Positions 28,864-37,361 of a DNA stretch of 64,000 nt are shown here, in pieces (within the stretch, counting starts at the first letter, position 1; each line of letters starts with the position of its first letter). The stretch covers positions 2,232,001 to 2,296,000 of the forward strand of contig NZ_SODI01000001.1 in assembly GCF_004365915.1 (NCBI RefSeq), given 5' to 3'. Origin of the DNA: Cryobacterium psychrophilum. GTDB lineage: Bacteria; Actinomycetota; Actinomycetes; Actinomycetales; Microbacteriaceae. A model generated the notes under the pieces. It was not told the origin of the DNA. It saw only the letters and a list, made by a program, of their open reading frames with translations, and searched no databases. Made by a program: the position numbers and the translations under genes.

Positions 28864-29838
28864 TTAGTCGGTGACGCGCAGCACGATCTTGCCGCGGGTG
28901 TGGCCGGCCTCCACCAGGTGGTGCGCGGCCGCTCCTTCTGCGAGGGCGAAGACCCGGTCGATGTGCACGCGCGCCGCCCCGGAGTCCATGAGGGCGCTGA
29001 TGCCCTCGAGCGTGCGGGCGTCGCTCGACACCTTGTAGCCGGTGGCCCGAATGCCCGCCGCCGCGGCCTCCTCTGCCATGGTGGGCCAGCTTCCCGTCGG
29101 CGCATTCACCAGGATGCCGCCTTGACGGATCACACTCAGGGAACGTGATCCGGTGTTGTCGTACACGTTGCCGATGAGGTCGATGACGGCGTCGAGGTCG
29201 TGCACCTGTTCCTCGAACCGTGTGGTCGTGTAGTCGATCACCTCGTCCGCGCCGAGTTCCCGCAAGAAGTCGAGGCTCCCGGTGGAGCCCGTTGCCGTGA
29301 CGTGCACCCCGAAGGACTTGGCGAACTGTACCGCGAGGTGACCGACGCCTCCGCTGCCGGCGTGGACGAGCATCCGCTGCCCCGGTTTGGCCTCGGCCAT
29401 GTCGACGACCATGCCCCACGCCGTGAGCGCGGCGACGGGCAGCGCGGCGGCCTCTACGTGGCTGAGTCGGGCCGGTTTGCGGGCCACGCTGAGCGCGGTG
29501 ACGGCCACGTATTCGGCGTAGGTGCCGGCCGTGCGCGGTACCCGGGCCATGCCGTACACCTCGTCGCCGGGCTGCAGGGAGAAGCCCTCGTAGGGCGAGC
29601 GCACGACCACGCCACTGAAATCGTTGCCGAGCACCACCGGGTAGCCGGTGATCGCGGCCGAGACGCCCTTGCCCGAACGGGTCTTGGCGTCGATGGGGTT
29701 CACGCCGGCGGCGATCACCCGCACGAGCAGCTCGTCGAGAACCGGAACGGGCAGCGGCAGGTCAACGAGGTGCAGTTCCTCGGGGGTGCCGGGTCGGTCA
29801 ATGACGAGGGCGCGCATGGTCTTCGGAAGGTCGGTCAT
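28864..29838 (-). CDS. Zinc-independent MDR oxidoreductase (quinone reductase-like)
   Basis: NADPH-dependent medium-chain dehydrogenase/reductase, 324 aa. The N-terminal GroES-like domain contains AAGVNPIDAKTRSG and VLGNDFSGVV. The Rossmann domain has LVHAGSGGVGHLAVQFAKSFG with the AxxGxGG nucleotide loop, and GADEVIDYTT. The cysteines and glutamate of the zinc alcohol dehydrogenases are absent, so a quinone or enone reductase role is likely. Single gene bordered upstream by YqaJ and downstream by repeat copy A. Confidence 0.88.
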   Translation of the reverse strand: MTDLPKTMRALVIDRPGTPEELHLVDLPLPVPVLDELLVRVIAAGVNPIDAKTRSGKGVSAAITGYPVVLGNDFSGVVVRSPYEGFSLQPGDEVYGMARVPRTAGTYAEYVAVTALSVARKPARLSHVEAAALPVAALTAWGMVVDMAEAKPGQRMLVHAGSGGVGHLAVQFAKSFGVHVTATGSTGSLDFLRELGADEVIDYTTTRFEEQVHDLDAVIDLIGNVYDNTGSRSLSVIRQGGILVNAPTGSWPTMAEEAAAAGIRATGYKVSSDARTLEGISALMDSGAARVHIDRVFALAEGAAAHHLVEAGHTRGKIVLRVTD

Positions 29839-29874
29839 GACACCAGTCTGCCGCGTACCGCGTCACAGAACGGG

Positions 29875-30537
29875 CTAACGCGCGGTGCGGGCCTGTCGAT
29901 CCACGTACTCCTGCTCGAGCAGCCCGATCAGGTCGTTCGCGAAACCAATGAGAATGGCGATCTGGTCCTCATCGCGCTCGATCCAGCGACACTCGGGCAC
30001 GGGGTTCACCGGCACGAAGTCGAGGTGCTGCTCCCACACGAGCAGGGTGCGGTCGGCGCCCAGCACGTACTGCTGCCACCACACCTGCCGCAGGTACGAG
30101 CGCGGAATGCTGCGCCACGGCTTGCTGGTGGTCTTGATCTCGGCGAGTTCGAGCACGCCGTTCTCGCCCGGGCCCACACCATCGGGTGTCGCCAGGTGTC
30201 GGGGCTGGTCGGCCGCGTGAAAGAGATTGTTGCTGGGCTCGATGCCGTAGTTTTCGAGCACCCACGCGGCGATCTCCGGTTCGCGCGCCCGACCGTGGTC
30301 GGTGAACGTGTTTCCGGTGAAGCTGCTGCCGTTGAGCTTGTCGAACGCCGCGTTCTGTACGGACTTGGGGGTGGCGAGCTTGGCGACATCCGTTGCCGTG
30401 ATGCCACGGGCACGTGCTCGCAACCACGCCACGCGATCTTCGGAATTGGCGACGATGCGGCGGGTGTGCGGCAGCGGCTCTGAAGCGATGGTGACGGGCG
30501 GTGCCAGCTCAAAGAGGGAGAGCAGGGAATCGGTCAC
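29875..30537 (-). CDS. YqaJ-type phage recombination nuclease homologue
   Basis: PD-(D/E)XK exonuclease of the YqaJ/lambda-Exo group, 220 aa. Motifs are GITATDVAKLATPKS, the HGRAREPEIAAWV glutamate, TPDGV aspartate, LAEIKTT (E-x-K), and RQVWWQQYVLGAD with the Gln of motif IV. In phages this enzyme works with a RecT-type annealing protein; no such partner or any other phage gene lies nearby, so it appears to be a chromosomally fixed orphan. GTG start at 30537 overlaps (GTGA) the open frame of an ABC-ATPase remnant. Possible roles are DNA repair or a relic of a lost element. Confidence 0.85.
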   Translation of the reverse strand: MTDSLLSLFELAPPVTIASEPLPHTRRIVANSEDRVAWLRARARGITATDVAKLATPKSVQNAAFDKLNGSSFTGNTFTDHGRAREPEIAAWVLENYGIEPSNNLFHAADQPRHLATPDGVGPGENGVLELAEIKTTSKPWRSIPRSYLRQVWWQQYVLGADRTLLVWEQHLDFVPVNPVPECRWIERDEDQIAILIGFANDLIGLLEQEYVDRQARTAR

Positions 30538-30701
30538 TGTTCAACTATGTCACTCCGGCCAGTGGGGCGATCACGAACCCCCGCCGCGGCTGCGTCGTGG
30601 GTCACCACGATGAGAGTGAGCTCGCGATCGCACCAGAGGCCCTCGAGCAGGTCCATGATCTCGTTGCGCGTGCTCTCGTTGAGGCCGCCGAACAAGAAAT
30701 T
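30534..30701 (-). pseudogene. C-terminal remnant of an ABC-transporter ATPase
   Basis: One short open frame reads FGGLNESTRNEIMDLLEGLW followed by CDRELTLIVVTHDAAAAG. This matches the D-loop-to-H-loop portion of LolD/MacB-type ATPases (LDxxTRxEI ... LTLVVVTHD). Walker A, signature and Walker B are missing. The residual frame ends in a TGA overlapping the YqaJ start. It is a truncated gene, a hint of deletion or insertion at this spot. The rest of the 293-bp gap up to the response regulator shows no further gene. Confidence 0.65.
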
Positions 30702-30830
30702 GGAAACCACACCTATCCCTGCGCCGGGGCGAAGCTATGAACCATATATGAATGGGGACCGTGCCCGTTTCTCAGTCGGCTGCAGGGTGTCACATGGCTG
30801 GTTCATAGGAAACTCTGGATACTTGGGACC

Positions 30831-31580
30831 ATGAGCACACGCACGAGTAGTCCCGGCACCCACGGGCCGCGCCTCCGCAAAGCCGACGGAAGCGCCATCC
30901 GCGTGCTCGTGGTCGATGACGAACCCACGCTCAGGGATCTGCTCTCGATGGCTCTGCGCTACGAGGGTTGGGAGGTTCGCACGGCCGCCGAGGGGCGGCA
31001 GGCGCTCACCGTGGCCCGCGAGTTCCGGCCCGACGCCATCGTTCTCGACATCATGCTCCCTGACATCGACGGCTTGCAGGTGCTTCAACGTGTGCGCGCC
31101 GGCGGCCACGAAACGCCCGTGCTCTTTCTCACCGCCAAGGACTCACTTGACGACCGCATCGCGGGCCTCACCGCGGGCGGCGATGACTACGTCACGAAGC
31201 CGTTCAGCCTCGAAGAGGTCGTGGCCAGGCTCCGTGGACTGATCCGGCGTTCGACCCTCGCGGTCTCTGACTCGAGCGACCCCCAAATCACCGTCGGTGA
31301 TCTCATGCTCGACGAAGACAGCTACGAGGTCTTTCGTGCGGGGGAGACGATCGAGCTGACCGCCACGGAATTTGAGCTACTGCGTTTTCTGATGCGCAAT
31401 CCTCGTCGGGTGTTAAGCAAGGCCCAAATTCTCGATCGAGTGTGGAGCTACGATTTCGGAGGAAAGTCATCCGTCGTCGAGATCTACATCTCCTACCTGC
31501 GCAAGAAGATCGATGCGGGTCGTGACCCGATGATTCACACCGTTCGCGGGGCCGGCTACATGCTGAAGACCGCGGAATGA
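30831..31580 (+). CDS. OmpR-family response regulator
   Basis: 249 aa. Receiver domain (about 23-135) with acidic pair VDDEPTLRD, phospho-acceptor Asp73 in VLDIMLPDIDG, and the conserved Lys in TKPFSLEEV. The C-terminal winged-helix domain has ELTATEFELLRFLMRNPRRV and the recognition helix VVEIYISYLRKKID. It is coupled to the sensor kinase by ATGA overlap. Similar pairs in actinobacteria (TcrA, PrrA and CutR-like) act in envelope or redox responses. The next genes downstream, a wall-anchored protein and a ligase, are possible targets. Confidence 0.94.
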   Translation: MSTRTSSPGTHGPRLRKADGSAIRVLVVDDEPTLRDLLSMALRYEGWEVRTAAEGRQALTVAREFRPDAIVLDIMLPDIDGLQVLQRVRAGGHETPVLFLTAKDSLDDRIAGLTAGGDDYVTKPFSLEEVVARLRGLIRRSTLAVSDSSDPQITVGDLMLDEDSYEVFRAGETIELTATEFELLRFLMRNPRRVLSKAQILDRVWSYDFGGKSSVVEIYISYLRKKIDAGRDPMIHTVRGAGYMLKTAE

Positions 31581-33118
31581 GCGCCCAGGAACCCGGTTCA
31601 GAGGTACCTGCTCCCGAGGAGCCTCCGGCCGCGGTTCCCCGACGGCGCAAACGCGCGCGCTGGACCCTGCGGCGTCGACTGGTGCTCACCGTCGTGGGAC
31701 TGCTCGCCCTCGTGAGCCTCGTGATCGGCGTGGTCAGCGTGGCGATTCTGCGCGCCTCACTGTTGGACCGGCTCGACGTGCAGCTGGCCTCCGCAGCGGA
31801 CCGTTCCGGCGCGATGATCGGCGGGGAAGACGGCGACCGTGATCGCGCACGCGACTTCTTCCCCACGCCCACAGCGGATGCCATCCTGAGCGGCCCAGCT
31901 CAGCCTCCCGGTTTGCTCGCCCTGGTCTTCGATGGAACCACGGTCACGACCGGGTACACCGACGACGTGAGTGGTGCGATCAAGGCGCTCGAGGCGAGCC
32001 AGGTGCAGGTGCTTGCCGACCATATCAAGCAGTCGACACCGGTGACCGTTGATCTTGAGGGGGCCCTCGGGCACTACCGCGTTGTCGCTGAAACCAGCCG
32101 TACCGGCACGCTGTATCTCGTGGGGCTGCCGCTGTCGGCGGTCGACGGCACGGCCGCGCAGCTGGCGGTCATCATCGCCTCTGTTTCCCTGGCCGGAATC
32201 CTGCTGGTGGCCGTGCTCGCCGGCTGGATCGTGCGCCTCGCCCTGCGCCCCCTGCAGCGCGTGACGGCCACCGCCACGCGGGTGGCGTCGTTGCCCCTCG
32301 ACCGCGGTGAGGTTTCGCTCGTGGACCGCGTTCCGGCCGAGGACACCGACGAGCGCACCGAAGTGGGGCAGGTGGGGCTCGCCCTCAACCGCATGCTCGA
32401 CCACGTGGATGTGGCGCTGGAGACGCGGGAGGCGAGCGAACGCAAGGTGCGCCAGTTTGTGTCCGACGCGAGCCATGAGCTTCGTACCCCCCTGGCTTCG
32501 ATCCGTGGCTACTCGGAGCTCACCCGGCGCAGCGGCCAGGAGCTGCCGCCCGACGCCATGCACGCGCTCGGTCGCATCGAATCCGAATCCATTCGCATGA
32601 CCGGACTGGTGGAGGACCTGCTCTTGCTCGCTCGGCTCGACGAAGGCCGCGAACTCGATCTGGGACCGGTCGACCTCACTCGGCTGCTCGTGGATGCGGT
32701 GAGCGACGCACACGCCGCCGGCCGAGACCACGTGTGGGACCTTGATCTGCCCCAGGAACCGGTTGAGGCGCTCGGTGACACGGCCAGGTTGCACCAGGTG
32801 CTCGCCAACCTGCTCACGAACGCCCGGGTGCACACACCGCAGGGGACCACGGTGACGGTGGCACTGTCGTCAGAGGGCGACCGGGCCATTGTCACGGTCA
32901 CCGACGACGGCCCCGGCATTCCCGAAGACCTGCGGTCCACCCTGTTCGAGCGGTTTGCTCGCGGTGACAGCTCGCGGTTCCGTGGCGCCGGCGGCAGCAC
33001 GGGCCTCGGCCTCGCGATCGTGGCGGCCGTTGTGGCCGCACACCACGGTGAGGTCGCGGTCGAGAGCGCCCCCGGCCACACCGAGTTTCGTCTCTCACTG
33101 CCCCTCGCCCTCGGCTGA
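31577..33118 (+). CDS. Sensor histidine kinase (HAMP, HisKA, HATPase)
   Basis: 513 aa membrane sensor partnering the preceding regulator. TM1 at about 33-58, an extracytoplasmic domain of about 135 residues, TM2 at about 194-218, HAMP about 219-285, phospho-accepting His300 in SDASHELRTPLASIRGYSEL, then HATPase with NLLTNARVHTP (N box), VTDDGPGIPE (G1), FERFARGDSSR (F box) and STGLGLAIV (G2). All boxes are intact. The sensory domain has no recognisable ligand motif. Confidence 0.95.
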   Translation: MSAQEPGSEVPAPEEPPAAVPRRRKRARWTLRRRLVLTVVGLLALVSLVIGVVSVAILRASLLDRLDVQLASAADRSGAMIGGEDGDRDRARDFFPTPTADAILSGPAQPPGLLALVFDGTTVTTGYTDDVSGAIKALEASQVQVLADHIKQSTPVTVDLEGALGHYRVVAETSRTGTLYLVGLPLSAVDGTAAQLAVIIASVSLAGILLVAVLAGWIVRLALRPLQRVTATATRVASLPLDRGEVSLVDRVPAEDTDERTEVGQVGLALNRMLDHVDVALETREASERKVRQFVSDASHELRTPLASIRGYSELTRRSGQELPPDAMHALGRIESESIRMTGLVEDLLLLARLDEGRELDLGPVDLTRLLVDAVSDAHAAGRDHVWDLDLPQEPVEALGDTARLHQVLANLLTNARVHTPQGTTVTVALSSEGDRAIVTVTDDGPGIPEDLRSTLFERFARGDSSRFRGAGGSTGLGLAIVAAVVAAHHGEVAVESAPGHTEFRLSLPLALG

Positions 33119-33163
33119 CGCCCTCGTTAGCCAGCCGGTGCCACCAGCTGGCGCCCTCGCCCC

Positions 33164-33232
33164 TTGCCGCACTCCTTAGAACCCGCGGCACTCGTTGCAC
33201 CGAGTGCCGCGGGTCGCAAGAAGTGCCGCGAG
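33164..33232. repeat. Nested inverted repeat, copy B of an intergenic family
   Basis: The central dyad ACCCGCGGCACTCG / CGAGTGCCGCGGGT (33181-33194 and 33201-33214) is perfect with a 6-nt loop. It is flanked by TTGCCGCACTCCTT on the left and GCAAGAAGTGCCGCGAG on the right, a weaker outer pair. It lies in the 239-bp gap after the histidine kinase. Its right arm matches copies A and C (consensus CGCAANNAGTGCCGCG). Confidence 0.8.
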
Positions 33233-33357
33233 TCGTTCTGAGCCTGAGCGACGGTTTCGTACTGCTGCAGTCAGCGTGGGGGGCGCGTGCGAACGCGTTA
33301 AAAATGCCGTGAATTTCCGGGCACACCGCTTATGTAGTGTCGAAACAAGGGGATCTC

Positions 33358-34903
33358 GTGCACAATATTTTCGGTCGGCTCAGGCGTCACAGCTTGAAAG
33401 CCGCATTGGTCATGGCCAGCGCCGTTGCGCTCAGCGGCCTCGTCGTTGCCGTGCCCGCGCAGGCGGCCACATGCGTTCGGGTCGCGGAGTCGGTGTCAAC
33501 CGAGGTCGCGGCCGCTGAAATGGAATCCACGACGACCGTTTCCGGGATAATTACCGGTCAGGCGTCGCCTGGCGGAGTGTCGACTGCGATTGACGGTGCT
33601 CAGGTGGTGTTTCAGGGCTTCGTTTCTACAACTGGGATGGACGGGGTACCGCTAGTCGGCCTCGGCGCCCTTGGTCCGGTGCTCAGTGATTCGGCCGGAA
33701 AATACACCGCTGAGCTTCCTCCGGGCACGTGGAAGATCGGCGTCTCAGCGGATGGTTTTTTTCCGAGACATTACTGGGATACTGATGCCCAACAGATCGA
33801 GGTCAAAGCCGGTGACGCTGCTCGTGCCGACAATAATATTGGCCTTGCAGCTGGAGTAAAGGTATCTGGAATCCTCACTCAGAAGGCCACAAACGGAGCT
33901 GTCACCCCGCTTGCAGATGTTGACGTCACTCCGCTCAGGTTGGAGGGAATCGTCGATTACTCCTCAATGGGGCGTACTAGTTCCGATGGAAGCTACACCA
34001 GGCTGGTGCATCCCGGTCGCTACAAAATCGGGTTTGGCACCTATTCGAGTATTGGGTCGTTCATTCCCGAATACTTTGACAACACTCTCGATATCGATGA
34101 AGCAACGATCATCACCCCCGTCATTGGTACGCCCATGGTCATTAACGCTGAACTCGGGTCGCGACCGGCCACCGCATCTGCCACTGTCGGCTTTCACACC
34201 GATTCAACCACTAATGGTTGCGCCGACCTCCTGAACTTCACAGACACCGAGAAGTCGTTTACGGTGACAGTCAGAGGAGCGCCGACTGTGGTTACCATCC
34301 CCGCCGGAAAAGCCGTCTATCACTGGTTCGGAGAGCTCAAGCCCGGTGAATCAGCCACGGTCACCCTTGATGGCGCTGTTTTGGCAACGTACACCGTTCC
34401 GACTCCGACTCCGACTCCGACTCCGACGCCGACGCCGACGAACACCGTGGCGACTTCGACGCCGACGAACACGGTCGCGAAGATCACCATCGCCCAGGAC
34501 GGAACAGTCCTGATCACCGGTACCGGGTTCAATCCCTTCGAAGAAGTTGAGGTCTGGCTGCATTCCGACCCGATTCTTCTCGGGGTGCTCACGGCCGACG
34601 GCAACGGAAACATCAGTGGCAACCTCGCGCTGCCTGCCGGCGTTCCGGCCGGAAACCACAACGTTGTTGTCGGCGAGGGTCTCACCGGATTCAGGCTCAA
34701 CGGCCGTAACCGTTGCAGTCGACGGAACGGTCACTCTGACGCCGGTGGCCACCTCCACGGCCTCCGCACTCGCCGAGACCGGCGCTCCGCTGAACCCGAT
34801 GCACTTCGGTGGCCTTGCCGTACTGTTCGCCCTCATCGGAGCTGCCCTCGTGGCCGTTCGCAACCGACGCGCGGTTCGCGCCAGAACCGCGACGGTGTTC
34901 TAA
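33358..34903 (+). pseudogene. Secreted wall-anchored protein (LAETG motif), one frameshift
   Basis: GTG at 33358 follows AAGGGG at ideal spacing. A Sec signal peptide ends at VPAQAATC, followed by two carboxypeptidase-regulatory-like beta domains (VSGIITGQASPGG and VSGILTQKATNGA), a globular beta domain, a Pro-Thr repeat linker and an IPT-like domain (ITIAQDGTVLITGTGFNPFE). Near the GGG at 34677-34679 the frame changes. In the new frame the protein ends normally: ALAETGAPLNPMHFGG, a hydrophobic helix and a basic tail, as in substrates of class E sortases. Deleting one base restores about 514 residues. An intact anchoring module suggests a sequencing error. It is probably an adhesive or structural surface protein. 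Confidence 0.75.
34397..34440 (+). repeat. Hexanucleotide tandem repeat encoding a Pro-Thr linker
   Basis: About seven units of CCGACT/CCGACG in tandem encode TPTPTP inside the wall-protein gene. A six-base unit keeps the frame, so slippage would alter linker length without disrupting the gene. Confidence 0.85.
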
Positions 34904-34922
34904 CGGCACGTTCAGCTGTCAA

Positions 34923-34959
34923 AACGCGGCCCCGAACGCCGAGCGTTCGGGGCCGCGTT
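34923..34959 (+). terminator. 16-bp hairpin after the wall-protein gene
   Basis: AACGCGGCCCCGAACG (34923-34938) and CGTTCGGGGCCGCGTT (34944-34959) form a perfect stem with loop CCGAG, 20 bp after the stop. No U-tract follows, so it may terminate weakly or only stabilise the transcript; the ligase gene follows in the same direction. Confidence 0.7.
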
Positions 34960-35031
34960 GCTCTACCTAAAGCAGCATTCGTCAAGCCGTCGAAGGCCGG
35001 AACGATCGCCCTGTGGCTCACGGTTCTGACC

Positions 35032-36793
35032 ATGGTTTTCTTCGTTCCAGATGCGATGATGCGCTGGGTCTTGCCCAAGGACGCACTGCTCGCCCTCGCG
35101 GTGGTCAGCGGCTCCCTGGCTGTGGCCCGTGGCCGCCTACCCCGGTGGTTTGTGATTCTCATCGCCGCAGCGGGAGGGCTCCTCCTTGTGGCTGTCCTGG
35201 TCTCGGCAAACCCGGCCGCGCAGCTATGGGGGAGCTGGCCCCGCTACGAGGGTCTCGTCGCGATGCCGGTCTATGTCGCCGCGGTGTGGCTGGGAGCTCG
35301 CCTGATCGGACCCAGTATTGAGCCGGGAGGACTACGCACCCTGCACCGTGCCGTCGTCGTGGCCGCGGCGCTCATGGGCGCCGTTTCGTTGATGGAATCG
35401 GTCGGGCTCAGCCCCATTCCCTCGGACCTCGCCCGGCCGGGCGCGCTCACCGGCAACGCCACGGATCAGGGAATCGCGGGCGCCTTGTGCGCAGCGGTTC
35501 TGCTCCTGCCGCTGATTCGAGCGTGGTCTGGCGGTGCCACGCGCGCACCGCTGGCCACTCGGCTGGCCCTCACGGGGGCCTCGTCGGTGGCCTCACAGCC
35601 GTCATCGTCTCGGCCTTCCTGGCGGGGTTCTCGCCATCGCGGTGGTGGCCGTCGTGATCGGCGTGAGTGAAATCATCCGCTTGGCCCGGGGTGGAAAGCG
35701 GTGCGAGCTGCTGCGCTTTCTGGGGATCGCCGGTGGTGCACTCGTGCTGCTGGGGGGTGCGATGCTGGCTGTGCCCCTCACCCGCAGCAGACTGCTCGGT
35801 TCCAGCCCGCTGTCGGCGAGCAGCGTGGAGGACCGGTTCGGCATGTGGTCGGAGAGCCTCAAGCTCCTCGCCAGTCGCCCGTTCAGCGGAGTAGGCCCCG
35901 GTGGATTCGCGGTCGCCATCGTTGCCGAACACGACCGCAGCTGGCACGCCCGAGTCGGCAGCGACATGACCCTTGACTCTCCACACAACTGGCTGATTCA
36001 GGTCGCCCTTGACGGTGGGGTGTTCTATCTCGCCGTGATTCTCGCGATCGCCGTGGGCATCGTCGTGGTGGCACTGCGCCGATGGCGTGGTCTGAGCGCA
36101 GCCGGCAACCTCGGCGGGGCAGACTTCGTGATCGGTGCGCTTGCGGCGGTTGCCGCTTACGCGGTGGCGCTGCTCACGCACTTCACCGCTCCGGCCACGG
36201 CTATTTTCACGGCTCTGCTTTGCGGCGTCCTTATTTCAGCGGATGCTGCCACCGGCTTTCGCGCCCGCCCGCTGTTCGCGTCACACCGCTCAGCATGGCG
36301 CCGCGCGCGAACCGTACTGCTCGCGGTGTGGCTGGCGTGGTTGGTACTCGTTGCGGGGGCGGAGGTGTCGCTGCAGGACGGCCTCGCTGCCACGCGCACG
36401 GGTGACGTCGTCGCCGCGCAGACGGCGTTCACGCGCGCACAATCGTTCCGCCGCTGGGACGCGGACGTGACCAGCATCGCCGCACAATCGTTCACCGCGG
36501 CCGCCGCGGGCGGTCTGCCCGGTGCCGCACCAGAGGCACTGAGCTGGGGCGAACGGGCCCGGGCGAGCCTGCCGGACAACGTCTCGGCGGCGAAGGCGCT
36601 TGCTGCGGCCCGGCAGATCAGCGGCGATCTGCCGGGTGCGGAAGCGACGCTGCGTGAGCTGGCGAAACTGGCGCCGTTCGACGCATCTGTTGCGCGGCAG
36701 CTTGGCGAGGTTCTCATGATGCAGGGCAAAGGTGCGGCCGCCGATCGGGAGTACACTCGCGCGGCAGGCCTGCCCGATGCATCCGCTCGCTAA
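35032..36793 (+). pseudogene. O-antigen ligase/polymerase-like membrane protein with two frameshifts
   Basis: A polytopic protein of the Wzy/WaaL type with a C-terminal tetratricopeptide region. Membrane segments begin MVFFVPDAMMRWVLPKDALL. The Wzy_C signature is SVEDRFGMWSESLKLLASRP followed by FSGVGPGGF and SPHNWLIQVALDGG. The TPR-like helices follow, as in GERARASLPDNVSAAKALAA and GAEATLRELAKLAPFDA. The frame breaks at a G5 run (35574-35578) and again at a G4 run (35624-35627). Adding one G at each gives the smooth helix GLVGGLTAVIVSAFLAGVLA. The 5' end is also uncertain: no in-frame start precedes the ATG at 35032, though similar hydrophobic sequence begins about 60 nt earlier. It joins glycan units or attaches them to lipid or protein; acceptor unknown. 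Confidence 0.7.
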
Positions 36794-36795
36794 TG

Positions 36796-36863
36796 GCTCG
36801 CGGCACGTGTTGGCAGCCACGGCACGAGTCGCAACCAGTGCCGCGGGCCGCGAGGAGTGCCGG
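36796..36863. repeat. Nested inverted repeat, copy C of an intergenic family
   Basis: In the gap between convergent genes: CTCGCGGCACGTGTT, CCACGGCACGAGTCG, then GCAACCAGTGCCGCGGG and GAGGAGTGCCGG. The order (two CGGCAC arms, two GTGCCG arms) and right arm match copies A and B; the arms are less exact here. Confidence 0.7.
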
Positions 36864-36899
36864 AGGGGTCGCAGCGAGGGCCGCAACCGCCGCCGCGCG

Positions 36900-37361
36900 C
36901 TACGGGGTGTTGAGCTGGGCGAGCAGTCGGGCGAACTCGTGCAGGTCGTCGGCGGACCAGGTGGCCAGGCGGCGGTGCACGATGGCCGTGTCCCCGGCGC
37001 GCAATTCGGCGAGTTTGGTCTCGGCGAGGGGCGTCGCGGCCAGGAAGTGCGCACGCCCGTCGTTCGGGTCGGGTTCGGTGCGGAGGAGCCCGAGCTCGCA
37101 GAGTGGCTTGATATGGCGGCTGATCACGCTCTTGTCCACGGCAAGGGCGGCACCGAGGGCACTGGCATGCGTGGGGCCAATGCGGGCGATGTGCCGCAGC
37201 ATTTTGAGCCCGAAGGCCTGCATGCCGGGATCGATGCTTGCCGCAGCCACGCGCTGGGCCGCACGAATGTGTCCGGCGAGTACGCTCATCTGTTCGATGA
37301 CCTCGCCGATCATGGCCGCGGTGGCGGGGTCGGTGGGTTGCTCAGTCGTCACTCTTACCAT
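36900..37361 (-). CDS. MarR-family transcriptional regulator
   Basis: 153 aa winged-helix repressor. The DNA-binding core is GPTHASALGAALAVDKSVIS followed by RHIKPLCELGLLRTEPDPND, with wing Asp/Arg residues GRAHFLAATPLAETKL. ATG at 37361 overlaps the upstream efflux gene stop (TGATG), or GTG at 37364 may be used. Such MarR proteins usually repress the linked pump and are released by the pump's substrate. An inverted repeat around the pump promoter is the likely operator. Confidence 0.9.
   Translation of the reverse strand: MVRVTTEQPTDPATAAMIGEVIEQMSVLAGHIRAAQRVAAASIDPGMQAFGLKMLRHIARIGPTHASALGAALAVDKSVISRHIKPLCELGLLRTEPDPNDGRAHFLAATPLAETKLAELRAGDTAIVHRRLATWSADDLHEFARLLAQLNTP

Noticed and set aside
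29875..30537. YqaJ gene as evidence of a resident prophage
   Set aside because: No integrase, capsid, terminase, lysis or attachment-site sequence lies within 20 kb on either side; neighbours are ordinary metabolic genes.
34397..34440. Candidate CRISPR-like or minisatellite array
   Set aside because: Units are 6 bp with no spacers and encode an in-frame Pro-Thr linker. No CRISPR array was seen anywhere in the window.
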